Source: Finegoldia magna_J (lineage in GTDB: Bacteria; Bacillota; Clostridia; Tissierellales; Peptoniphilaceae). Taken from it: a DNA stretch of 64,000 bases. The position numbers and the translations under genes are program-made. Where the stretch lies: positions 1 to 64,000 of the forward strand of contig NZ_NDYF01000016.1 of NCBI RefSeq assembly GCF_002243175.1. Direction: 5' to 3'. The notes below the pieces were generated by a model. The model did no database searches. It was given only the letters and a program-made list of their open reading frames with translations, and was not told the origin of the DNA. This document shows positions 16,979 to 25,676 of this stretch, piece by piece. Position 1 is the first letter of the stretch. The number at the start of each line of letters is the position of its first letter.

Positions 16979-18400
16979 TTAATTTTTTAATATGTTTTCT
17001 ATCTTGTCTTTTACTTCTTTCAAACTACTATCATCTGCTACCATCATATATAGTCTATATCCTGGCATGGCATAAGATGGAAGTCCAATTTTGCCTATAC
17101 CTTTTAGATCTTGTGATTCAATGTTATATCCTTTTGGTGCATCTATTTCTTTGTTTATCATTTGAACCATAAAATCTTTGGACATGTTGGTTTGTGCTGA
17201 TTTTTCAGCTATTGATAGTATTAGTGATGTTTTGAGTAAGCTTTCCGGTCTGGAAGCTTTTTCTATTATGGCTTTTAATACTCTTTCTTGATTTCTTCCT
17301 CTATCATGGTCACCATCAGCTAAATGATATCTTTCTCTAGAGAATACTAATGCTTTTTTCCCATCTAAGTGAACTTTTCCTTTTGGAAAATTATATCCAA
17401 ATGCACTGAATGTTTGCACGTTGTCAACATCTACACCGCCTAGCACATCAACTACTTCTATTAATGTATTGAAGTTAACTTTTGCGTAGTAATTAATTTT
17501 TGTGTCCAAGAAATTTTCTAGTGTTTTGATTGACGAATCAATACCATATATTCCAGCGTGTGTTAGTTTATCTTTTTGATTGTTGCCTCCACCAGCTATT
17601 GGAACATAAGTATCTCTAGGAATAGTTGTTATCAAAATTTTTCTTGTTTTTTGATTTACTGATACTATTAAATTAACATCTGATCTTGATACTGTTTCAA
17701 TAGGACCATATGTGTCTATACCAGAAATATATAGGTTAAACGAATTTTTGTCTTCAGCTTGATTTGAAAGCTTGTTAATTCTAGTAAATTCTTTATCCCC
17801 TACTACTTCTGTTAATTCATCAAATTCTGGTATGAAGTCTTTAATTACAGACCTATATGCTTCATTTAAAACGATAAAATCCGTTTTTTTTGTTATGAGA
17901 TTTTTTGCTGCTAACATATATGAATTAACTTCCGTTGTTTTTAGACTTTTATTAATTTTCCCATTTATTTCATCAACAAATGTATTAATATCTGTTTTGT
18001 TTTCTTTTTCATATACCTGTGTCACCAAGTCATCTTTTTTGATTAGCTCTTCTAGGTTAGATGATTTTAACTTTACTAATGATAGTTTGACTTTTGTTTG
18101 TTTAATACTTTCAGTATTGGAAACTTTTTCAAGTGCTTTCATTGATTTTGTTATATAAAAAGTCCCTGTAATTGTTGTAGCGATGATTATTGAAAAAAGT
18201 ATTATCCCAATAGTTTTGGCAACTATACTTTTTCTAGATACTAATAGTACTACTAACAATGTTAATAACACAAACCCGGCTATTATAATTATTTGATACT
18301 TACTAGGCAATAATTTGTTTGATAATAAGTTGTAAGAAAAAAGTGCTGCTGCTATTAACGAAATTATTCCTAATACTGATGCTAATACTTTGTTTTTCAT
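16979..18400 (-). CDS. LytR-CpsA-Psr (LCP) family cell-wall ligase
   Basis: Membrane enzyme that transfers lipid-linked polymer to peptidoglycan. Seen: 473 residues with three N-terminal membrane segments (about 5-27, 36-56, 62-85), an accessory domain, then the LCP domain with RSDVNLIVSVNQKTRKILITT, SIPRDTYVPI-like TIPRDTYVPI, YGIDSSIKTLENFLDTKINYY and FSRERYHLADGDHDRGRNQERVLKAI, which contains the conserved phosphate-binding arginines. The three-segment topology is that of CpsA. It is co-transcribed with cpsBCD, consistent with capsule attachment. Confidence 0.9.
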   Translation of the reverse strand: MKNKVLASVLGIISLIAAALFSYNLLSNKLLPSKYQIIIIAGFVLLTLLVVLLVSRKSIVAKTIGIILFSIIIATTITGTFYITKSMKALEKVSNTESIKQTKVKLSLVKLKSSNLEELIKKDDLVTQVYEKENKTDINTFVDEINGKINKSLKTTEVNSYMLAAKNLITKKTDFIVLNEAYRSVIKDFIPEFDELTEVVGDKEFTRINKLSNQAEDKNSFNLYISGIDTYGPIETVSRSDVNLIVSVNQKTRKILITTIPRDTYVPIAGGGNNQKDKLTHAGIYGIDSSIKTLENFLDTKINYYAKVNFNTLIEVVDVLGGVDVDNVQTFSAFGYNFPKGKVHLDGKKALVFSRERYHLADGDHDRGRNQERVLKAIIEKASRPESLLKTSLILSIAEKSAQTNMSKDFMVQMINKEIDAPKGYNIESQDLKGIGKIGLPSYAMPGYRLYMMVADDSSLKEVKDKIENILKN

Positions 18401-18401
18401 G

Positions 18402-18815
18402 CTATTCCTCTGTTTTTACATTGATGTATTCTGATAGGACGAATCCTTCCATATCATTGTATTTTACTTTTGTCCACTTGACTCCATCAACATCTTTTTC
18501 TTCTAATACTTCTAATTCTGTGTTTTGAGGAATAGATGCCAATAGTCTTTGATCAGCTCCAGCTTGTTCTCTTAAATTCAATGATTCCACGTTTACTGTG
18601 GCCATTTTCTTAGCTGGTGTTTTTTCTGTATTTTCGGTTTTTTCTTCGTTATTTTTTTCGATTCTTTCTGCTACTTCTTTTTCTGTTTTCTCAGCCTCTT
18701 TTTTATCTTTGGATTTTTGGGTTCTCACAGAAACGTAAGTTTCTTGTTCGTAACAGCCAGTTGTAACTACAACTAGGCTCATAAGAATGATCAAAAATTT
18801 AACTTTATTTTTCAT
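18402..18815 (-). CDS. SH3-domain lipoprotein in the capsule operon
   Basis: Small surface lipoprotein. Seen: 137 residues, signal peptide with lipobox VTTGC (Cys21), then a lysine/glutamate-rich linker (about 30-68) and a bacterial SH3 domain (about 72-132: VNVESLNLREQAGADQRLLASI, WTKVKYNDMEGFVLSEYI). SH3b domains bind peptidoglycan. It overlaps the end of cpsB and is 1 base from the LCP gene, so it is expressed with the capsule export and attachment apparatus and may position it at the wall. I know of no standard place for such a gene in cps loci. Confidence 0.78.
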   Translation of the reverse strand: MKNKVKFLIILMSLVVVTTGCYEQETYVSVRTQKSKDKKEAEKTEKEVAERIEKNNEEKTENTEKTPAKKMATVNVESLNLREQAGADQRLLASIPQNTELEVLEEKDVDGVKWTKVKYNDMEGFVLSEYINVKTEE

Positions 18816-19605
18816 TTTTATTCCTTCTTAATATTTTTTTCCAGAATGATTCTTTTTTTATTTTAGGAATTTCATCAACTAGTTCAGTTCTTCTAATAAA
18901 TTCATCGTGTATTATCTTTTGTGGATTTCCTATTACAACTTCATTATACCAGTTTTGTCCCATTTTGTTTTTTAAATAGTCCAATTGTTTCTTAACATCT
19001 GGGTTTCTTCTTTCTGGAGAGTGGGTATCCGTTCCAACTATTTGGACCATATTTTTGTCAAGCAATTTGTTTGCCATTTCATATTCTTGGCTGTTTTCGT
19101 TTTTTAACGAACTCAAATTTATTTGAAACAATGCTCCTGCTTTGTAAATTTTTTCAATAAAATCAAATTCTTCTTTTGTAACCTGGTATCGTTCGACATG
19201 CGCAAGTACAGGTATGTATCCTGATAATTGAATTTGATATATGAGAGAAGGAGCATAGTTAACTTTCCCCAAGAATGGAAATTCTATTAAAACATACTTT
19301 GAATCTGCTAATGTGAATACTTCATGATTTTCCAATTCATGTATTGTGTTTTCATCAAGAAATATTTCATTGCCAAGATAAATATCGAAATTTATGTTTC
19401 GATTTTTGAGTTCGTTTAAGATAGTTTGTCTGCTTTCAACGATTTCTTTTTTTGATGGTAAGTACTTACCATTATAGTGATGGGGCGTAGCTACTACACC
19501 ATGATATCCATTTTCTATATATTTGTGGATGATTGCCATGGATTCTTCAAGGCTTTGAGCTCCATCATCTAATCCAAACAATACATGTGTGTGAATATCT
19601 ATCAT
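18805..19605 (-). CDS. cpsB: Capsule tyrosine-protein phosphatase (PHP family)
   Basis: Manganese-dependent phosphatase that dephosphorylates the CpsD kinase. Seen: 266 residues, N-terminal metal motif MIDIHTHVLFGLDDGA, ATPHH near 40, a glutamate-metal site in LGNEIF, LAHVERY and GTDTHSPERR, the full set of PHP ligands. The start is ATG 19605: GGAG lies 9 bases upstream and would fall inside the protein if TTG 19617 were used. It is preceded by cpsD and followed by an overlapping lipoprotein gene. Confidence 0.9.
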   Translation of the reverse strand: MIDIHTHVLFGLDDGAQSLEESMAIIHKYIENGYHGVVATPHHYNGKYLPSKKEIVESRQTILNELKNRNINFDIYLGNEIFLDENTIHELENHEVFTLADSKYVLIEFPFLGKVNYAPSLIYQIQLSGYIPVLAHVERYQVTKEEFDFIEKIYKAGALFQINLSSLKNENSQEYEMANKLLDKNMVQIVGTDTHSPERRNPDVKKQLDYLKNKMGQNWYNEVVIGNPQKIIHDEFIRRTELVDEIPKIKKESFWKKILRRNKNEK

Positions 19606-19635
19606 AATCTTCTCCAATTTTTTCTATATTATATA

Positions 19636-20328
19636 TTAGGATTGGCTGCTTCCGTATTTGTATCCGTAGCCGTATCCATATCCGTACTTGTGTTTGTTTT
19701 TAACTTCTACTTTATTCAACACTGTTCCCAACACATTGGCTCCAACATGTTTAAGATTTTGAAGAGTTACGTCTATTTCTTCGTATTTTGTTTCACCTTG
19801 CGCTACTACAAGTAAAACTCCATCTGCCATTGTCGATAACACTTGTGCATCTGTAAGTATTCCTGCAGGAGGTGTGTCTAATATGATGACATCGTATATT
19901 GTTTCTAACTTTTCAAGCATTCTCTTCATTCTTTCAGATCCAAGTAACTCTGATGGATTTGGAGGCGTCGGTCCTGTTATTAATATGTCTAGGTCACTTT
20001 CTTCGCTATCTTTCATCTTCACTTGATCAAATTCTAATCCTTTTACTAGAAGATTAGTTAATCCCAAATTAAATTGAGTTCCCATAATTTTCCCAATTGA
20101 TGGGTTTCTAAGGTCGCAATCAATCAACAATACTTTTTGGTGATTTTTCGCCATTGATCTTGCTAATCTTAACGCTATTGTTGATTTTCCTTCACTAGGG
20201 TGTGAGGATGTTATTACTATTTTTTGTAATTGTTTATCTATAGATGAAAATGACAAATTTGTTCTTAATGTTCTGATTGCTTCGTCAATCATAGATGTAT
20301 TGCTATAATAAGCGTGTTTTTTCGCCAT
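19636..20328 (-). CDS. cpsD: Capsule tyrosine autokinase
   Basis: BY-kinase that works with CpsC to set chain length and capsule output. Seen: 230 residues, Walker A SSHPSEGKST (41-50), Walker A' VLLIDCDLRNPS, Walker B VIILDTPPAG, and a C-terminal tyrosine cluster with five YG steps (KYGYGYGYGYKYG), the autophosphorylation tail. It lies 1 base after cpsC and before the phosphatase gene, the usual cpsB/C/D set though in the order C-D-B. Confidence 0.92.
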   Translation of the reverse strand: MAKKHAYYSNTSMIDEAIRTLRTNLSFSSIDKQLQKIVITSSHPSEGKSTIALRLARSMAKNHQKVLLIDCDLRNPSIGKIMGTQFNLGLTNLLVKGLEFDQVKMKDSEESDLDILITGPTPPNPSELLGSERMKRMLEKLETIYDVIILDTPPAGILTDAQVLSTMADGVLLVVAQGETKYEEIDVTLQNLKHVGANVLGTVLNKVEVKNKHKYGYGYGYGYKYGSSQS

Positions 20329-20329
20329 A

Positions 20330-21010
20330 CTATTTCTCCTTAATTTCTGGTATTACACCAAGTACTGGTATGTTGAATTTTTCTTGTAATTCTTCTGCAG
20401 ATTTTATCCTTGTGTCATTGATTTCTATGAATACTGCCATAAATGATGAAATAAATAATCCTAGCAAAGCTCCCAGTGCTGTATTTCTCTTTATTTTAGG
20501 AGAAGATGGCTTTTGTGGAAGCACGGCTTCATCCAAAATCTTTACATTATCTATTTGCATTATTGTTTTGATATCTTTTTGGAAAATCTCTGCTGTTTCA
20601 TTTGCTATATCCATCGCTCTTTGAGGAATGTTGTCTCTTACTTTAACTGATATTAACTCTGTGTCTTTTACTGGTTCTACTTCAACCTTTCTTTGATATT
20701 TTTCAATGTCAAAATCAAGTTGTAGGTTTTTGATTACTTGTTCTGCAATACCTCTTGATTTAATTATTTCGCTGTATGTAGATACTAATTTTTGGTTTAG
20801 CATTACTTGATTGTATTGCGATCTTTCATCCTTAATGTCGTATTCTTTTGGTTTTCCTATTATCATAGTTGTAGAAGCTTCGTATTGTGGCCTTATCAAA
20901 AATTTGCTAACACCAAAAGCTAAAAGCCCTCCGAGAATCATGAATAAAATAATCCACTTTATTCTTCTTTTTATTCCTTCTATAAGTTCTAGTAAACTAA
21001 TCTCTTCCAT
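20330..21010 (-). CDS. cpsC: Capsule chain-length regulator / kinase activator
   Basis: Wzz-type membrane protein that activates CpsD. Seen: 226 residues, a first membrane segment at about 17-37 (IKWIILFMILGGLLAFGVSKF), an extracellular loop (about 40-170) and a second membrane segment (about 177-197, NTALGALLGLFISSFMAVF) followed by a cytoplasmic tail ending LGVIPEIKEK, which would contact the kinase. The proline-rich QKPSSPKIKRN precedes the second segment as in the family. It is the first gene of the long capsule operon and has a good promoter about 50-80 bases upstream. Confidence 0.9.
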   Translation of the reverse strand: MEEISLLELIEGIKRRIKWIILFMILGGLLAFGVSKFLIRPQYEASTTMIIGKPKEYDIKDERSQYNQVMLNQKLVSTYSEIIKSRGIAEQVIKNLQLDFDIEKYQRKVEVEPVKDTELISVKVRDNIPQRAMDIANETAEIFQKDIKTIMQIDNVKILDEAVLPQKPSSPKIKRNTALGALLGLFISSFMAVFIEINDTRIKSAEELQEKFNIPVLGVIPEIKEK

Positions 21011-21060
21011 AAACTCCTCCGAAGATTTATTTGTAATAATTTTATTAACATCTATATAAT

Positions 21061-21088
21061 TTTATATCATATGCTTTTTTTTTGTAAA
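21061..21088 (-). promoter_or_regulatory. Capsule operon promoter
   Basis: Minus strand: -35 TTTACA (21083-21088), 16-base spacer rich in A, -10 TATAAA (21061-21066). It lies upstream of cpsC and drives leftward transcription through at least 17 genes. A GGAGGAG ribosome site precedes the cpsC ATG. Confidence 0.6.
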
Positions 21089-21157
21089 CAATAAAAATGT
21101 AAATTTTACTCTTATTTTACAAATCAATAATTTCTCAGGAAATTTTCTTCCATAAGC

Positions 21158-21184
21158 AAAAAACTCCGAGATATTTCCCGGAGT
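21158..21184 (-). terminator. Terminator of the ECF/nucleoside hydrolase operon
   Basis: Minus strand: ACTCCG / CGGAGT 6-bp stem with a 10-base loop followed by a T-run, just after the nucleoside hydrolase stop codon and upstream of the capsule promoter. Confidence 0.7.
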
Positions 21185-21189
21185 AAATT

Positions 21190-22092
21190 TCATTCTGTTA
21201 GAGCTTGCATCAATATTTCTCTGAATTTATCTATGTCGATTTTAGTAATCACTTTGCAGTTGAATTCACCATTTTCTTCTTTGATTAAATCTCTGTAGCT
21301 CATTCCTCTTGTTTCGTCGTTTTGCACATCAATTTTGATGTACATATCTTCCGTTTCAAAAACTTCTGGGTTATCCAATACGATTACTGAGCAAGGGTCG
21401 TGAATTCCTGCATCGTTTGATGCGTAGTATTTCAAAATTCTGTGTGCAAATTTCGTTCTTTTCGTTTCAATTGTGTCCAAGAATTGGATTTGCTCATCAG
21501 TTATGCTGGCTTTTTGTGTTACGTTTAGTCCTGCCATTATGATTTTAACTCCGCTTTCAAATACGATTTTCGCTGCTTCTGGATCGACGAAAAAATTAAA
21601 TTCACTGAGACTTGTGACGTTACCTCTTGTGATGGAGCCACCCATGATGCTGATTTGTTCGATTTTTTTCTTGTCTTCCGGAAAAGTTCTTAACAGTAGT
21701 GCAATGTTTGTAAGTGGGCCAACTGCGATTATCGTGATTTTTTCAGTTGAGTTTTGGATAATTTCGTGCATCATTGTAACGGAATTTTCGCTTGTAAGTT
21801 CATTCACATCTTCTGATTCGATCATATCTCTGAATCCTGCAATTCCATCATCTCCGTGAACCGTTGCAAAGAAAGGCTCTCTTACAAGTGGTACTTCTTG
21901 TCCTTTTCCCATCGCAACATTTATGTCCAAAAGTTTTGCCAAGCATTGCATGTTTCTTGTTGTGTGTTCGATTGATACGTTACCGTTTACTGAAGAAAGT
22001 GCCAACAGCTTTAAATTTTTCGAATTTTTAATTGCAAATAAAGCTGCTGCATCATCAACTCCCGGATCAAAATCCAATATACAATTAATCAT
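21190..22092 (-). CDS. Inosine-uridine-type nucleoside hydrolase (queuosine hydrolase candidate)
   Basis: Calcium-dependent N-ribohydrolase that splits a nucleoside into base and ribose. Seen: 300 residues with the N-terminal calcium motif DFDPGVDD (7-14), TVHGDDGIAG, VGPLTNIALLL, ISIMGGSI, EFNFFVDPEAA and a late HDPCSVIVL, all typical of the IunH fold. The ATG at 22092 has GGAGG before it and overlaps the end of the ATPase gene; the upstream TTG is rejected. As last gene of an ECF transporter operon, it fits QueK, the nucleoside hydrolase of queuine salvage, but a general nucleoside role is possible. Confidence 0.85.
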   Translation of the reverse strand: MINCILDFDPGVDDAAALFAIKNSKNLKLLALSSVNGNVSIEHTTRNMQCLAKLLDINVAMGKGQEVPLVREPFFATVHGDDGIAGFRDMIESEDVNELTSENSVTMMHEIIQNSTEKITIIAVGPLTNIALLLRTFPEDKKKIEQISIMGGSITRGNVTSLSEFNFFVDPEAAKIVFESGVKIIMAGLNVTQKASITDEQIQFLDTIETKRTKFAHRILKYYASNDAGIHDPCSVIVLDNPEVFETEDMYIKIDVQNDETRGMSYRDLIKEENGEFNCKVITKIDIDKFREILMQALTE

Positions 22093-22903
22093 TAGCACCT
22101 CCAAAATTTTTGATGTAATCTACAAAATCATCCACCGACAATAATTTTTCGTTCAAATTAATTGAGTTGCAAAGTCTTTTGACAACAGGTGGTTGGATGT
22201 ATGCTTTTTGTAAGATTTCATCTTCATCAAAAACTTCCTTCTTATCAGCATCTTTAATGATTTCTTTGTTGGACATCACGACAACTCTGTCGAAGTTTTC
22301 AACGACGAATTCCATATCGTGAGTTATCGTTATGATTGTTTTGTTCAAATCGTGCAAATGATCGATGACTCTTTTTAAGCAACTCATAGAATATGCATCT
22401 TGTCCTGCTGTCGGTTCATCAAATATGAAAATGTCGCAGTCATTTGCAATTGTAATTGCTATCGTGATGAATTTTCTCGTACTAAATGGTAAATCATAAG
22501 GATGGTCGTCCAAATATTCTGAAAGTTCACAGATTTCACAAGCTTGTCTGACACGTTTGTCCATTTCATCTTCGTCGACTTTTAATGCTCTCAACGAAAA
22601 AGCGACTTCATCGTAAACTGTGGAGTTGAAGATTTGATCGTTTGGATTTTGGAAGACGTAGCCAATTTTTCTGGAGATTTGCGCTGTTGTCATATCTTTC
22701 GTGTTTTTCCCGTCTAGCAAAATCTCCCCAGAGCTTGGTCTCAATAATCCGTTCATTAGTTTTGCACAAGTTGATTTACCGGCTCCGTTTTGTCCTACAA
22801 TTGCAACTTTTTCTGAAGAATTCACGACCAAATTCAAATCGTTAATCGCTTTGAATCCGTTGGGATAAGTAAAGCTTACATTTTTAAATTCTAATTTGCT
22901 CAT
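22085..22903 (-). CDS. ECF transporter ATPase with degenerate signature motif
   Basis: One of two ATPases of an energy-coupling-factor importer. Seen: 272 residues, Walker A GQNGAGKST (about 37-45), Q-loop FQNPNDQ, Walker B DIFIFDEPTAGQD and H-loop THD. The ABC signature is not LSGGQ: the position reads DLPFSTRKFITIA, so this subunit may form the catalytically weak half-site. The start at 22903 (TAATG overlap, GGAGGAAAATTA site) is preferred to an ATG at 22930. It is coupled to the first ATPase upstream and the hydrolase downstream. Confidence 0.87.
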   Translation of the reverse strand: MSKLEFKNVSFTYPNGFKAINDLNLVVNSSEKVAIVGQNGAGKSTCAKLMNGLLRPSSGEILLDGKNTKDMTTAQISRKIGYVFQNPNDQIFNSTVYDEVAFSLRALKVDEDEMDKRVRQACEICELSEYLDDHPYDLPFSTRKFITIAITIANDCDIFIFDEPTAGQDAYSMSCLKRVIDHLHDLNKTIITITHDMEFVVENFDRVVVMSNKEIIKDADKKEVFDEDEILQKAYIQPPVVKRLCNSINLNEKLLSVDDFVDYIKNFGGAND

Positions 22904-23739
22904 TAATTTTCCTCCAATTCTTTCTTGCATTCATCCAAAGTTATAGGAATATTTTTGAAAAATCTTGGCTTTTCTGCATTCATCTTGTAGGCAAGTTTTG
23001 AAACTATCGGCATGGATCCGTTGTGCTGTTCGATTTTATCGTTGGATAAAACTTCGTGAGTCTCATCGTTGAAGATGATTTCTCCATCATCCATCACCAC
23101 AACTCTATCGGCATACTCTGCTATCAAATCAATTTTGTGTTCAACCAATATTATCGTTTTGTTTTGTGATTTCAAAAGTTTCAAAATATCGAAAATTTCT
23201 TCCGTTCCAAGTGGGTCAAGCTGACTTGTCGGCTCATCGAATATCAACACTTTTGGATTCATTACGATGATTGAAGCTATCGCTACTCTTTGCGATTGTC
23301 CACCTGATAATTCGTTAGGGTTTTTATCTTGCAAATCTTCTATTTTAAGTAATTTAATGACATCAGTTACTCTTTGTCTGATTTCTTCTCTTGGAACTCC
23401 AAGGTTTTCCAGTCCATAGGCTATTTCTTCGAATACAGTTTTCTTTATTCCAGAGATTTGGCTGAATGGGTTTTGGAATACAAATCCAACTAATTCCGCC
23501 ATTTCTCCACGTTCAATATCGTTGATATTTTTATTGTCAATGATTATGTCACCTGTGATTTCTCCTTGAACGAAATCCGGAATTATTCCTCTTATAATAT
23601 TGCACAAAGTCGTCTTGCCGGAACCATTTTTCCCAATAATTCCCACAAATTCTCCTTGTTGTACGTGCAAATCCAAGTTTTTTATCGTCTTTTCTTCTTG
23701 AAGTTCATATTTGAACGAAACATTTTTAAGTTCTGTCAT
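22903..23739 (-). CDS. ECF transporter ATPase (canonical)
   Basis: ATPase of the ECF module. Seen: 278 residues, Walker A GKNGSGKT (36-43), Q-loop FQNPFSQ, intact signature LSGGQSQR (144-151), Walker B VLIFDEPTSQLD and H-loop VEHK. It overlaps the EcfT gene by one base (23739) and the next ATPase by TAATG. With the degenerate partner it would power an S component encoded upstream. Confidence 0.9.
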   Translation of the reverse strand: MTELKNVSFKYELQEEKTIKNLDLHVQQGEFVGIIGKNGSGKTTLCNIIRGIIPDFVQGEITGDIIIDNKNINDIERGEMAELVGFVFQNPFSQISGIKKTVFEEIAYGLENLGVPREEIRQRVTDVIKLLKIEDLQDKNPNELSGGQSQRVAIASIIVMNPKVLIFDEPTSQLDPLGTEEIFDILKLLKSQNKTIILVEHKIDLIAEYADRVVVMDDGEIIFNDETHEVLSNDKIEQHNGSMPIVSKLAYKMNAEKPRFFKNIPITLDECKKELEEN

Positions 23740-24470
23740 TATTTAAACCTCCACACCAATGCCAACACAACCAAAGCAATGAAAACATAAAAAATTATTC
23801 TGTCCGTAGTTGTTTTCTTGATTTCCTTGAGGCATGTTTTTTCGTTTTCAGATGCAAATCCACGCGCTTCAAGTGTAATTGTCTTTTCGTCGATTTCTGA
23901 AAGTGAAGATATAATCAAAGGTCCAAGTGACGGAAAGAACGCCTTCGCTCTGTTTTTAATGGAGCCTGTAGTTTCAATTCCACGCGCTTCTTGTGCTTTG
24001 ATGATTTTGGAACTTTTCTTAATCATTTCTGGAATCATAGTCATTGTCGCCATAATAACGTAACTTGTAACGTGACTTACTCTTTTTTGTTGAAGAGCTA
24101 TCATCAAATCTTCAATATCAGTTGTTTCGAAGAACAACAAAAACAAAGTTATAAGTGTAAGAATGAACTTTGTTTGTTCCAAACCATTCAATATTCCGTT
24201 AAGTGTCACTCTCATAAATCCTAAATTCAAATACACGTTTTCTGTTGATTTGTCCAAGAATAATTGGAACAAAAACATTATTAATAATACTAATAACAAA
24301 ACTATCCACAATTTTTTTACGTATTGTTTGAATTTATTGTCCACTAAAGCCAAAATCAAACTTAATGGAAGTACGAAAAGATACGCGAATTGCCATGGCA
24401 AAACTAACGAAATAATAACTGTAACTATGACCATAAAAAGTTTTGTTGTTGGGAAAATTTTAGATATCAT
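23739..24470 (-). CDS. ECF transporter transmembrane subunit (EcfT/QrtU type)
   Basis: Scaffold membrane protein linking ATPases and substrate-binding subunit. Seen: 243 residues, about five hydrophobic segments, and the two coupling motifs KAQEARGIETTG and TLEARGFAS, the A-R-G pair by which EcfT helices dock into the ATPases. It overlaps the S-component gene by 4 bases. The family is certain; specificity comes from the S subunit. Confidence 0.9.
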   Translation of the reverse strand: MISKIFPTTKLFMVIVTVIISLVLPWQFAYLFVLPLSLILALVDNKFKQYVKKLWIVLLLVLLIMFLFQLFLDKSTENVYLNLGFMRVTLNGILNGLEQTKFILTLITLFLLFFETTDIEDLMIALQQKRVSHVTSYVIMATMTMIPEMIKKSSKIIKAQEARGIETTGSIKNRAKAFFPSLGPLIISSLSEIDEKTITLEARGFASENEKTCLKEIKKTTTDRIIFYVFIALVVLALVWRFK

Positions 24471-25090
24471 TTTGCACCTCTCACGTATTTGTTCTTCTTT
24501 TCTTTTATGTATTGAATTCCATTAGGATATCTCAACAAATTTCTGTTAGGGATGGATTTTATAAGGAAATAAACTGCAAATGAAGTCAAAAACTTGTCCA
24601 AAGTTTCTGTAAGAACAGTCGAACCAATAACAGATTCCCATAATCCTTTTCCTGTTGCAACCAAAAATGTCGTGATTGCGCTTGAACCACTCGCTCCAGT
24701 AACACCACCAAAAACCAAAACAGTAATTGGCGCAGACGTAATCATCGCCACAAGCCAAATAATAATTCCTACTACGAATGTCTTTGCTGGAGTTTTAAAC
24801 ATTCCCTTCTTGCCGCAAATCCCTGCAACCAAACCAATCGCACCACTTACAACCAAATAAGGAAGTTGTGTTGGATTAGTAACAGATGTCACTATATTTG
24901 TAACAACACCTGTAAGAAAACCAATCCATGGACCGCACAACACACCTGTGAACACAGTTCCTATAACATCCAAATAAACGGGCAATTTTAATGCTGCAGT
25001 CAAATTTGCACCAACAAAATTGATAGCTATACCAAGTGGAATTAGTAAAATTACCGACAAGTTATAGCTCATCTTAGATTTAGATTTCAT
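24467..25090 (-). CDS. ECF transporter substrate-binding (S) component
   Basis: Small membrane protein expected to bind the imported nucleoside or base. Seen: 207 residues, about six membrane segments, with GANLTAALKLPVYLDVIGTVFTG near 28-50, LCGPWIGFLTGVVTN and a glycine-rich loop FGGVTGASGSSA. It is the first gene of an S-T-A-A-hydrolase operon. That order matches the queuosine-precursor transporter QrtTUVW with QueK, so a queuosine or queuine substrate is the leading hypothesis. Thiamine-pyrimidine or general nucleoside uptake are alternatives. No preQ1 riboswitch was found upstream. Confidence 0.78.
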   Translation of the reverse strand: MKSKSKMSYNLSVILLIPLGIAINFVGANLTAALKLPVYLDVIGTVFTGVLCGPWIGFLTGVVTNIVTSVTNPTQLPYLVVSGAIGLVAGICGKKGMFKTPAKTFVVGIIIWLVAMITSAPITVLVFGGVTGASGSSAITTFLVATGKGLWESVIGSTVLTETLDKFLTSFAVYFLIKSIPNRNLLRYPNGIQYIKEKKNKYVRGAK

Positions 25091-25225
25091 AAATTCCTCC
25101 TATAAATTTTACGAAAAAACTTTTCGCGTTGAATAAATTTTATCATAATACGACTAATTAATAAATCATTTTTCGTTAAAAATATTAACAAAGATTTTGT
25201 GTTACTAAAATATTTAATTCAAAAT

Positions 25226-25636
25226 CTACAAAACTCTCAGCATACCCTTCTTGTTAGGAAATTGTTGGAAATGAAATTTTTCGTAAAATTTGTCGTAAGG
25301 AGTGTTCGCCAACAAAATAATATACGCATCTTCATCGTAATTTTCGTCCAAGTAGTTGCTAACCTCATTCATCAAAACCCTTCCCAAACCATTTTTCTGA
25401 TAGCTTGAATCCACCATAACATCAGTAACCACAAGACTAATTGCCCCATCCCCGACAACTCTTGCCATCGCAATCAACTTCTCTCCATCGTAAATCGATG
25501 TAATGAAAAGGGAATTTTCAATTGCAACCTTCGCATTCTCCTTAGATTTTCTATTTCCAATGCCAGATTTTTCACGCAAATCGTTGTAATCATCTGGACT
25601 AACAGCTGCATTTTTTATAACGTATTTTGTATTCAT
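25226..25636 (-). CDS. GNAT-family acetyltransferase
   Basis: Small N-acetyltransferase. Seen: 136 residues. The core is LIAMARVVGDGAISLVVTDVMV, then the acetyl-CoA loop QKNGLGRVLMNEV (about 88-100) and YDKFYEKFHFQQFP at the C-terminus, as in the family. The substrate is unknown. It follows the tex gene by 40 bases in the same direction and may be read through from it. Confidence 0.82.
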   Translation of the reverse strand: MNTKYVIKNAAVSPDDYNDLREKSGIGNRKSKENAKVAIENSLFITSIYDGEKLIAMARVVGDGAISLVVTDVMVDSSYQKNGLGRVLMNEVSNYLDENYDEDAYIILLANTPYDKFYEKFHFQQFPNKKGMLRVL

Positions 25637-25676
25637 AATTCACCTCACAAAAATAAGCGCTACAATAGCGCTCATT

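Noticed and set aside
19606..19617. Extended start of the cpsB-like gene at TTG
   Set aside because: It would absorb the GGAG ribosome site into the protein; the ATG at 19605 fits the family start MIDIHTH.
25091..25225. preQ1 riboswitch upstream of the ECF S-component gene
   Set aside because: No preQ1 consensus core or following anti-Shine-Dalgarno pairing could be found; only a short CGAAAA/TTTTCG stem exists.
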